Shown one piece after another: positions 8,697 through 15,937 of a DNA stretch of 56,630 bases. A program made the position numbers and the translations under genes. How positions within the stretch are numbered: position 1 is the first letter of the stretch; the number at the start of each line of letters is the position of its first letter. This DNA is from CAZJYI01 sp964550025. Its GTDB lineage: Bacteria > Verrucomicrobiota > Kiritimatiellia > UBA8416 > CAYOBW01. The notes under the pieces are model-generated. The model was not told the DNA's origin and did not search any database. It saw only the letters and a program-made list of their open reading frames with translations. The stretch is taken from the NCBI GenBank assembly GCA_964550025.1, contig CAZJYI010000068.1, forward strand, positions 1 to 56,630, read 5' to 3'.

Positions 8697-10662
8697 GCTT
8701 CACTTCCAAAACGATTTCCGTACCCTCCCCCGGCGCAGAGTGAACGCTGAACTGCGCCCCGATCCCGACGGCTCGCTCGCGCATGTCGATCAGCCCCATA
8801 CCACTGTCGATCGTCACCGGACGCGCCTCTCCAACGTTGAATCCGCACCCGTCGTCTCGAACGCTCAGACGCATCCCGTGTTCAGCGTCCTCCATCGCGA
8901 TGACAACATGGCGAGCGCCGGCATGCTTCGCCGCATTCGCCAGCGCCTCCTGGACAATGCGGTACAGCGCCGTTTCCGTGCCTGCCGGCAGCCTGGTGTG
9001 CTCGCATCCGCCTACCCGGATGTCCATCCCGGACTGCTCAGCTATTCGCTCCCCGAGAGCGCGCACGGCCGCTACGAGACCGTAGTCCGCCAACACGCTC
9101 GGACGCAGCTCCGTCAGAAAGTGTCTGACCATTCCCGTAACGCGCTCCACCTGCTCGGCCAGTTTCTCAAGTCTTGCCACAACGCTGCGTGATTCGCCTT
9201 GTCCGGCCTGAATCGTCGCGGCGCCGATTCCGAGCCCCAGCGCCGAGAGCTCAGTGCCAATCATATCGTGAAGCGCCCGTGCCAGGCTCAGCCGTTCCTC
9301 TTCACGCAGACGCACCATTCGGCCGTGCAGCACACGCAATTCCCGGGACGTGCGGCGCAGCTCTTCTTCCGCTCGCTTTCGCTCGGTAATGTCCTGGTTG
9401 ATCCCGGAGAAGACCACCGGTACACCCGCGTTGTCCCTGGTGACCGAACCCTTGCTCCAGAGCACACGCTCTTCGCCATCCGGCCGGACCACTCTGAACT
9501 CGAAGGGCGGGAGCTCTCCAGTCTCGAGAGCGTCGCGGACGGCCTGTTGCGTCATCTCGCGATCATCCGGATGAACAATGTCCCGCACCAGCGCGTCCAG
9601 GTTCAGCTCCTCTGCCGGATCGACGTGCAGAATCCTGTACAGCTCGTCAGACCAGGCGGCCTGGCCCGTGGCGAGATCGACTCGCCAGTCACCGACGTGC
9701 GCAACGCGCTGGGCTTCCCTCAGGTTCCTTTCACTCTCCTCCAGTTCCGCGAAAAGCTGCATGTTGCGCACGGTCTGCGCCAGCCTGGGGGCGATGCGCT
9801 CCAGGAGGCCGCGCTTATCCCTGGGTATCCCGTCCACACGCGACGATCCGGCGTTCAGCGTGCCGAGGTGCCGTCCTGCCGCGACGAGGGGAATCAGGAA
9901 ATCTGAAAGGACGCCTATGCGGATGAGGGTGTCGTCTACCTTGTACTTCGTCTTCCACTGCCGGATGTCAGGGCGATAGAGCGGTTGCGAGCCTCCGACC
10001 ACCTCCGAAAGTACGGTGCTCTCCAAGGGCAAGGTCGCGCCCGGCCCCACGCCATCCGCGCGGCCCTTTATGTCGAAGACCACTAGCGCGTCTTCCCTCG
10101 GAGTCAGAACGGCGATGGATACCCGCTCGAGCCCGAGACTGTCCTGGAGAAAGGCGATCGCCTCGCCGGTTACGGCCCTGGGAGGCGCGGAGAGAACGAT
10201 CCTGTCGAATTCCGCCAGCCATTGAAGCTCCTCGTGCTGCGTGACGAGCGCCCGTTCGGCTCGCTTCTCCCCGGAGATGTCCTGCGCGGCGATCTGGACG
10301 CCGACGATATCTCCGTCCGCATTCGGGACAGGACTGTAGACGGCCCGGAAGAACTTGCGGCCGGTCGGCAGTTCGACCTCGTCCTCGAACACCTGCGCCT
10401 GCCCGCCGGCACTGACGGAGCGAATTCGCTCCACGATCATCCGTCCGACCTCCGGCCCGAACACGTCCACGGCCGAGCGCCCCACGAACGCCGAGGCGTC
10501 GTCGGCCAGGTGCTCGCAGGCCCGTCGGTTCAGGAGCAGGATGGTCCCTTCCAGGTCATAGTAGCCGATGCCCATTCCCGAGTGTTCGAGCAGGAGCCTG
10601 TTCCGTTCCTCGGCTTCGCCGGAAGTGCTCCGTTCAGCGCCTTCGTCCCCGTCATTCTTCAC
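8677..10662 (-). CDS. NarX/DegS-type histidine kinase (PAS-GAF-PAS-HisKA_3)
   Basis: A 661-residue soluble kinase: PAS at about 24-130, GAF at about 150-300, PAS at about 315-430, HisKA_3 with phosphoacceptor His465 (LSLARALHDMIG), and a HATPase domain to about 655 (QEALANAAKHAG, RDDGCGF, GMGLIDMRERA). It starts with GTG at 10662, with AGAGGTG upstream. The HisKA_3 type matches the NarL-family regulator that overlaps its 3' end, so the two form a cognate pair. The GAF and PAS domains suggest a cytoplasmic small-molecule or redox signal; the ligand is unknown. Confidence 0.93.
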   Translation of the reverse strand: MKNDGDEGAERSTSGEAEERNRLLLEHSGMGIGYYDLEGTILLLNRRACEHLADDASAFVGRSAVDVFGPEVGRMIVERIRSVSAGGQAQVFEDEVELPTGRKFFRAVYSPVPNADGDIVGVQIAAQDISGEKRAERALVTQHEELQWLAEFDRIVLSAPPRAVTGEAIAFLQDSLGLERVSIAVLTPREDALVVFDIKGRADGVGPGATLPLESTVLSEVVGGSQPLYRPDIRQWKTKYKVDDTLIRIGVLSDFLIPLVAAGRHLGTLNAGSSRVDGIPRDKRGLLERIAPRLAQTVRNMQLFAELEESERNLREAQRVAHVGDWRVDLATGQAAWSDELYRILHVDPAEELNLDALVRDIVHPDDREMTQQAVRDALETGELPPFEFRVVRPDGEERVLWSKGSVTRDNAGVPVVFSGINQDITERKRAEEELRRTSRELRVLHGRMVRLREEERLSLARALHDMIGTELSALGLGIGAATIQAGQGESRSVVARLEKLAEQVERVTGMVRHFLTELRPSVLADYGLVAAVRALGERIAEQSGMDIRVGGCEHTRLPAGTETALYRIVQEALANAAKHAGARHVVIAMEDAEHGMRLSVRDDGCGFNVGEARPVTIDSGMGLIDMRERAVGIGAQFSVHSAPGEGTEIVLEVKHEDPDR

Positions 10663-10726
10663 TGCTTCACCTCTTGGGCCGGCAAACGCCCCCTGGTTGA
10701 CTTGCCCACTGGGAAGAGCCTATGCT

Positions 10727-10840
10727 CTGAATGGCTGTTTGGCAAGGCAACACCCGGAGTGGGGTCGTGACGGGGCGCATCTGCGATTCGGTGCGCTTTA
10801 AAGGGGACGCTCTTCCTCGACGAAATCGGCGATCTCGCCC
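10727..10840 (+). pseudogene. Relic of a sigma-54 interaction (AAA+) domain
   Basis: One frame reads CSEWLFGKATPGVGS, then a stop, then KGTLFLDEIGDLAP. These match in order the GAFTGA-region block (ESELFGHEKGAFTGA) and the Walker B block (GGTLFLDEIGDL) of NtrC-type activators, with the sequence between them shortened and a stop at 10768-10770. No other part of such a gene is present. At 10840 the frame shifts straight into the kinase relic. This is a remnant of a lost enhancer-binding regulator. Confidence 0.65.
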
Positions 10841-11939
10841 CACGAGCTCCTCACGATGTCCATCGCGGACATCGAGGCGGCGGAGAGCGCCGAGCAAACG
10901 GCGGAGCACATCGAGAAGGCCATGCGGATGGGGTATGACCGGTTCGAGACCAGGCATCGACGCAAGGACGGCAGCGAAGTGCCCGTCGAGATCAGTTCGC
11001 AATTCTCCTCCGCGCGCGGCGGCGTCTTTGTCGTTTTCATTCGGGACCTAACCGAGCGCCGGAAGACGGCGCAGGATCTGAGAATTCTGGGCAGGGCGAT
11101 TGAGGCCAGCCCGGCATCCGTTGTCGTGACGGATCGCGACGGCACGATCGAATACGTGAATCCAAGCTTCACGCAGGTAACCGGGTATTCACCCGCCGAG
11201 GCCATTGGCAGCAATCCCAGGATACTGAAGAGCGGCACGAGATCCGAGGAGTTCTATAGAGACCTATGGGAGACCATCACTTCCGGCGGCGAATGGCATG
11301 GCGAATTCCTCAACCGAAAGAAGAACGGTCAACTGTACTGGGAATCCGCGGCCATCGCCCCGATCAAGGATGCGCGGGACCAGATCACGCACTACATTGC
11401 CGTGAAGGAAGACATCTCCGGTATCAAGCATGCCTCCCGGGAACTCGAGGAGCTCGCGCGGTTACGCGACGACCTGACCCATATGATCATCCACGACATG
11501 CGCTCGCCGCTGGCGGCGATCCTGGGCGGCCGTGGAGTCGACGCGCGCCACGGCCAGGTTTGAGGGGATCAGCATAGATGTCTCGGGGGCATCGCAAACG
11601 GCGGTCGCGGATAGCAATCTCCTACGTCGCGTGGTCGTGAACCTGCTGAACAACGCCATCAAGTTCTCCGCCGAGGGTGGCAAGGTGACCGTCAACATCG
11701 GTCGCAACGGGAGGGCGGTCCGGGTGGCTGTCATCGACGAAGGTCCCGGCATACCCGTGGAATACCGCGAGCAGATCTTCGAGAAGTTCGGCCAGGTGGA
11801 GGCCCGGCGGAACCGGGCCAAACACTCCATCGGCCTTGGCCTGACGTTCTGCAGGCTAGCTGTCGAGGCCCACGGGGGACGGATCGACGTGGAAAGTGAG
11901 GTGGGTAAGGGCAGCACTTTCTGGTTCGAGATCCCGTGA
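10841..11939 (+). pseudogene. Broken PAS histidine kinase
   Basis: The open part at 10841-11563 encodes the end of one PAS domain, a complete PAS domain (ILGRAIEASPASVVVTDRDG onward) and the start of HisKA with its His (MIIHDMRSPLAAIL). It then runs off frame to a stop at 11563. From 11532, one frame over, a complete HATPase domain follows (VVVNLLNNAIKFSAEGG, DEGPGIP, GLGLTFCRLAVEAHGG) to 11939. Roughly 70-100 residues between HisKA and the ATPase are missing, so an internal deletion caused the frameshift. The 5' end has no promoter or start and fuses to the sigma-54 relic. Each half alone could be translated but cannot be a working kinase. Confidence 0.8.
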
Positions 11940-12211
11940 ACCCATGGTCTCTTCTGCTGTCCCTTTGACGGGGATGAACAGCGTGGAAACCCTCCATGGC
12001 GCGGCACCGGCGCTTTTCCTCTCCTCGAGGGGTCCCGCCGTGGCGGGAGGTAGGCGGGTTGCACCCCCACCGCGTTCCAGAATCGCCAGAAGAAGAGGGC
12101 GCGTGCAGTGCGCCCGCTGCATGGATCGCGCTTGTATTCTCTTCGCTGTTCTGGCACCTTCCCGCGTGCGTAGCGCGTGTATTGTTCACGCGTGCCAGCG
12201 AGGAGAATGCG

Positions 12212-13360
12212 ATGAAGAGGCTGTTCCCGGTTGTTGCTGCAATGCTGTCGCTCGTGTGTGCCGGATGCCTGACAACACCCAAGTCAAGGTTCACCAAGCC
12301 GGTCATTTCTCAAACCGTCGCCGCCTTCCACAGGCCCGAGAGCGCAACCTTCAGCCTGGACGGGAAACTCCTGTTCGTCCCGAACTGCGCCAGTGGGCTG
12401 TACGGTGACGACAAGAATTTCGCCCTGCAGGCCGGGCAGGGGGCGATCAGCAAGCTGTCCGTGTCCGAGTCCGGCGAGCTTGAGATGCTCGAACCGAAGT
12501 TTGTCTCCGGACTCAACTCGCCGCTGGGGATTACCACGCTTCAGAAGGCCACGAAGCTCTTTCCCGCGGGCACGCTGTTCGTCAATACCGGCATCTACAT
12601 TCTCTGTGACGAAAAGGGCGCATACATCCCGGACCCCAAAGCCATCGGGACGGGAGTCACGATCATCGACCCGAGCACGGGACGGATTCTGGGCAAGATC
12701 GACATGACGCCCGGCAGCGCCGTTGCGAAGGCGATCGGCGACACGTTTCCGCTGCCCAATGGAATGACCTTTGACGGCAACGGCAATCTCTACGTGACCG
12801 ACACGGGCGAATCGTGTGGTGTGAAGAATACCGTGATGCCGGCCAAGAGCAGCGGCGGCGTTCTGCGGATCGACCACGAGGCCATCGACAGCTTTGCGCA
12901 GAACAAGGCGCACGACGGAATCCACTTCATTCCCATCCGGATGCCCAACGGCGTGGCCTACAACCCGCACACCGACTCGATCCTTGTCATCACCTGTCGT
13001 TCGGGGGAGGGGGAGCTGACGGACTCGGTCTACTCGATCCCGGCGTCAGCATTCAAGGATACCGCGGAGGCCAAGCCGATCGCCTCCGATCTGGGCAACA
13101 TGGACGGTGCGGTTGTGACGCCGGCCGGATCGATCATCGTTTCCGTCATGAACAGTCAATCCCTGGTGAAAATATCGAAAAGGGGTGCCAAGGAAACGAT
13201 GGTCTTCGATCCGGACGTCAAGTTCATGGGGCCGTCGGACATCAAGCTCAGGGAGCTCGCGGACGGCTCCTCCATCATCATCGTCCCGGAACAGGACCAC
13301 CTCAACCCGGATCTCTGGAAACAGCGCGTTCGTGTTGTGAGGATTCCGGAGAGGTACTGA
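12212..13360 (+). CDS. Lipoprotein with SMP-30/NHL-like beta-propeller
   Basis: A 382-residue protein. The signal peptide ends in a lipobox (LSLVCAGC, Cys20), so it should be lipid-anchored. The mature part has the repeat signature of a beta-propeller: SATFSLDGKLLFVPN, NSPLGITTL, LPNGMTFDGNGNLYVTDTGE, MPNGVAYNPHTDSILV and NMDGAVVTPAGSIIVSV. It resembles SMP-30/gluconolactonase-type propellers, but metal ligands cannot be confirmed, so the enzymatic role is open. The ATG at 12212 is preceded by AGGAGA; upstream in-frame residues back to 11996 have no ribosome site. It stands alone; 11940-12211 is gene-free apart from short dyads. Confidence 0.8.
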   Translation: MKRLFPVVAAMLSLVCAGCLTTPKSRFTKPVISQTVAAFHRPESATFSLDGKLLFVPNCASGLYGDDKNFALQAGQGAISKLSVSESGELEMLEPKFVSGLNSPLGITTLQKATKLFPAGTLFVNTGIYILCDEKGAYIPDPKAIGTGVTIIDPSTGRILGKIDMTPGSAVAKAIGDTFPLPNGMTFDGNGNLYVTDTGESCGVKNTVMPAKSSGGVLRIDHEAIDSFAQNKAHDGIHFIPIRMPNGVAYNPHTDSILVITCRSGEGELTDSVYSIPASAFKDTAEAKPIASDLGNMDGAVVTPAGSIIVSVMNSQSLVKISKRGAKETMVFDPDVKFMGPSDIKLRELADGSSIIIVPEQDHLNPDLWKQRVRVVRIPERY

Positions 13361-13375
13361 TGGGGGGGCAGGGGC

Positions 13376-13456
13376 TGGTTATCGGTTATCAGTTGTCAGT
13401 GACCAGTCACCAATAACTGATGACCCGTAACGAATAACCAATTAGCTGATAGCCAA
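13376..13456. repeat. GGTTATCGGTTATCAG-type palindromic repeat
   Basis: GGTTATCGGTTATCAGTTGT on the left is mirrored by CAATAACTGATGACCCGTAA and CGAATAACC on the right. It lies between two convergent genes and may help end transcription, although there is no U tract. Confidence 0.65.
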
Positions 13457-13939
13457 TCACCTCTTCCCAAGCCGCTCCAGCGCCGTGGCCGCATGGGCTG
13501 CTGCCTCGGCCTGGCCGTCGGTGTATTCGGAAATGATGCTCCTGAGCTCGGAGACTTCGTTTCTGAGGCCCGCAAGCTCCTTCTCGACGGCGGCGAGACG
13601 ACCCTCCGCCAGGCTCGGAGCCGGTGTCTCCTCTTTCGCGGGTTTCTCGTCCGGTTCGTGCTTCGGTTCCGGGGCAGGGGGTGTGGCCGGTTTCACTTCC
13701 GGGGCAGGGGGTGTGGCCGGTTTCGCCTCCGGGATCGGCGGAGCAGAAACGGGCTTCGCCGCGGCTTCCGTCGGCTTCTCGACGGGGGCCACGGGGGGCG
13801 TCGCGACCGCTTCCCCGGCCTCTTGTGGAATGGGGATCTTGGTCCTGCACTTGGTGCAGGGGAATTCCTTCAGCGACCGCATCATCGCGGGCTTCAGGCG
13901 AAGTTTGACACCGCAGTTCGGGCAGGTCAGCAGGCTCAT
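13457..13939 (-). CDS. MJ0042-type zinc-ribbon protein with Pro-rich linker and coiled coil
   Basis: A 160-residue protein. An N-terminal zinc ribbon has two CxxC pairs (CPNCGVKLRL, then FPCTKCRTKIPIP; residues 6-9 and 28-31). It is followed by a low-complexity linker of Pro, Ala, Glu and Lys, containing two copies of the ten-residue unit E(A/V)KPATPPAP encoded by a 30-base direct repeat at 13671-13730, and a C-terminal coiled coil (AAVEKELAGLRNEVSELRS). The ATG at 13939 has GAGG upstream. Proteins of this build are frequent in PVC bacteria and delta-proteobacteria; the role is unknown. The frame stays open upstream to 14209 but without a start signal. Confidence 0.75.
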   Translation of the reverse strand: MSLLTCPNCGVKLRLKPAMMRSLKEFPCTKCRTKIPIPQEAGEAVATPPVAPVEKPTEAAAKPVSAPPIPEAKPATPPAPEVKPATPPAPEPKHEPDEKPAKEETPAPSLAEGRLAAVEKELAGLRNEVSELRSIISEYTDGQAEAAAHAATALERLGKR

Positions 13940-14275
13940 GTCGTACCTCACTCTTTCAGTGTATTCTCGATTCGGCGGCCCGCTTGTCCGCCGTGGCACC
14001 GAATGAGTATGAGTTAACCGCAAAAAGCGCAGGGAACGCAAAGACAAAACGCCGGTTATTGGGTGTGCGCCTGTCTGGCAGCCCAGCCTTTTGCATTGTG
14101 GTGTCCGGGCAACGCTCGATGATCGCCGAAACGTAGCGCTCGTGTGCGCAATGCCGAATGCGTGACACTTCGGTCCAGAAGTCCGCAATCCGCGTTCCCA
14201 AATCCACAATCTCCTGTGCGGGCTTGACCAATCGCCGCTGGTTGGCTTTACTGCTCACAAGTGCAAGGAGAGGGA
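13940..14275. other. Gene-free stretch with one repeat arm
   Basis: About 14016-14048 contains AACCGCAAAAAGCGCAGGGA and ACGCAAAG, one arm of a common dispersed repeat. The remainder has a 130-codon frame open on the minus strand (13956-14345), but it crosses the FHA gene, has no ribosome site and matches nothing I recognise. The last bases (AAGGAGAGGG) are the ribosome site for the FHA gene. Confidence 0.5.
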
Positions 14276-14686
14276 ATGAAGGCACGACTGATCTGTCGAG
14301 AAGAAGGCGAAGGCGACCTGAAGTTCCCGGTTGCCAAGGGGGCAATCACAACCATCGGTCGCGGCACGGGCAACCTGGTTCAGCTTACGGCGGCCGAGGT
14401 GTCCAAACGGCACGCCGCGATCGAGTGGCGGGACGGGGAATGGTGGGTCGAGGACTGCGGCAGCAGGAACGGCGTCTTCGTCGGCGGCGCCAGAATCGAG
14501 CGCCATCCCTTGCAGCACGGTGATGTTATTGCCATCGGTCCGTACGAGCTTGAGTTCCAGACCGACATGGAAGGCGAGGGGTGGGTTCCGGACCACATCA
14601 TTGACGTGTCGACCCAGGCGGACGTGCAGACGATGCAGTCCGCCATTCTGCCGCCCACGCTACCGCCGCAAGAAAGATCAGTATGA
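14276..14686 (+). CDS. FHA-domain protein
   Basis: A 136-residue protein consisting of one forkhead-associated domain (about residues 3-100) with the phosphothreonine-binding residues GRG, SKRHAAI and the DCGSRNGVFVGG loop. The C-terminal 35 residues are acidic and unstructured. FHA domains bind phosphothreonine peptides made by Ser/Thr kinases; no such kinase lies in the window. The ATG at 14276 follows AAGGAGAGGG. Its stop overlaps the next start by 4 bases (ATGA), so it is the first gene of a coupled three-gene unit. Confidence 0.92.
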   Translation: MKARLICREEGEGDLKFPVAKGAITTIGRGTGNLVQLTAAEVSKRHAAIEWRDGEWWVEDCGSRNGVFVGGARIERHPLQHGDVIAIGPYELEFQTDMEGEGWVPDHIIDVSTQADVQTMQSAILPPTLPPQERSV

Positions 14687-15075
14687 GTTTCTGTACGGCG
14701 ATCAACTGCATGGACGGACGTGTCCAGGATCACGTGGCGCGGTTTCTCCGTTCGCGGTTTGCGGCGCAGTATGTGGACATGGTGACGGAAGCGGGTCCCT
14801 GCCGGATCCTGGCGGAAGGCAAGGAGCGGCATGCGATCGGCTCCATGCTTAACCGCGTGGGCATCTCGCTGGCGAGACACCAGTCACGAGGTATCGCCGT
14901 GGTCGGCCATGAGGACTGCGGCGGTAACCCGGTGCCAAAGGAGGCGCAGATCGAGCAACTCGCGACTTCGGTTGCCTTCCTGCGGCTGCACTACCCAGAT
15001 ACGCCCATCATTGCCCTCTGGGTGGAGCTTGCCGGACATATCGAAGAGATCGAGGCGGAATCAGCGGAATCATGA
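14683..15075 (+). CDS. Small beta-carbonic-anhydrase-like protein
   Basis: A 130-residue protein with the zinc-ligand pattern of beta-class carbonic anhydrases: Cys-(x)-Asp-(x)-Arg in INCMDGRVQ and His-x-x-Cys in GHEDCGG. It is much shorter than typical beta enzymes (about 200 residues or more), so it is probably one of the compact CA-like proteins, and hydration of CO2 is not assured. It is coupled to its neighbours by 4-base overlaps at both ends, suggesting a joint task with the FHA protein and the exported protein. Confidence 0.7.
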   Translation: MSFCTAINCMDGRVQDHVARFLRSRFAAQYVDMVTEAGPCRILAEGKERHAIGSMLNRVGISLARHQSRGIAVVGHEDCGGNPVPKEAQIEQLATSVAFLRLHYPDTPIIALWVELAGHIEEIEAESAES

Positions 15076-15695
15076 CGCGTGTGCTCCAAAAACTGCCCTG
15101 GTTGGTCTTCTGCGCGACGGCGTGCTTGTCCGCTCTTCTGCCCGTGTCCGCGCCGCCCGCTCGTGATCCGGTAACCGCGGATGAGCGCAAGGCAGAGGTT
15201 GATGCCGCCCTGGACGGCCCCAAACTGATTCTGCATTCCCTGCGCGGCGTCGAATTGTGCACCGCGGGAGACGGAGGGGGCATCTTCCTGGAAGTCGGTT
15301 CGGTTGCCGTAGGCAGCAGGCACCATAGCATCGGGGCGCCCCCGACGATGAGGGCGCGAGTTTTCAGGCATCCTTCCGGCAAGAAGAAGAAGGGACGCGA
15401 TCCGTTCGGCCTCTCCTCCCTGATGGGAGAGAGCGAGGAGGAGGGTGAGGACGACATCTACGCCGATGCGTTCGGCGCCGGTTTGGAGGTGGACCTGCCG
15501 ACGCACGACGCGGGATGGGGATGGCTGGTTGACGAGGTAGTCGGCCCGCGCCGGCAGAGCCGTGTCGACCGCGCGATGCGCGGAGATATCCTCCGACGTG
15601 ACAATTACAGGAATTTCATGCGCCGAGACCCGCTGGATACGACCATGCCTTCGGCGGACGACGCGCTGTCGTACGACGGCGGCCTCGGGCCGTGA
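15072..15695 (+). CDS. Exported protein of unknown function
   Basis: A 207-residue protein with a signal peptide (LPWLVFCATACLSALLPVSA, cleavage likely around residue 27) and no other membrane segment. The mature part has a basic KKKKGR patch, an acidic patch (ESEEEGEDD) and a basic, Asp-rich C-terminus, and looks partly disordered. The ATG overlaps the stop of the carbonic-anhydrase-like gene. I do not recognise a family. Confidence 0.7.
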   Translation: MTRVLQKLPWLVFCATACLSALLPVSAPPARDPVTADERKAEVDAALDGPKLILHSLRGVELCTAGDGGGIFLEVGSVAVGSRHHSIGAPPTMRARVFRHPSGKKKKGRDPFGLSSLMGESEEEGEDDIYADAFGAGLEVDLPTHDAGWGWLVDEVVGPRRQSRVDRAMRGDILRRDNYRNFMRRDPLDTTMPSADDALSYDGGLGP

Positions 15696-15704
15696 TGGGG
15701 CTAG

Positions 15705-15890
15705 TGGCCAGTGGCTCGTGGCAAGTGGCGAGTGTTTGGAGAGGTGCGAGCACTGCCTCCACGCGACTGGACAGGCTTTTCCAAACGAAGAAGGCCCCGA
15801 TTCCCAGACTGTCTCTCATCCCATTTCTGATGCGCCACCTGCCACTCGCCACTCGCCACGGGGATTGCCGCACAGTGGCGATTCCTCACT
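15705..15890. repeat. AGTGGC-type palindromic repeat
   Basis: The left arm, GTGGCTCGTGGCAAGTGGCG (15710-15730 region), is mirrored by CCACCTGCCACTCGCCACTC and GCCAC at about 15836-15860. The roughly 100-base centre has no coding potential. It separates the FHA trio from the DinG-like gene. Confidence 0.7.
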
Positions 15891-15937
15891 GACCTCCCGT
15901 ATTGCGATTGCCCCCCTTGATCAAGTACCATGCCGCC

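Noticed and set aside
13956..14345. Minus-strand frame of 129 codons before the FHA gene
   Set aside because: It overlaps the FHA gene, crosses a dispersed repeat arm and has no start signal or known motif.
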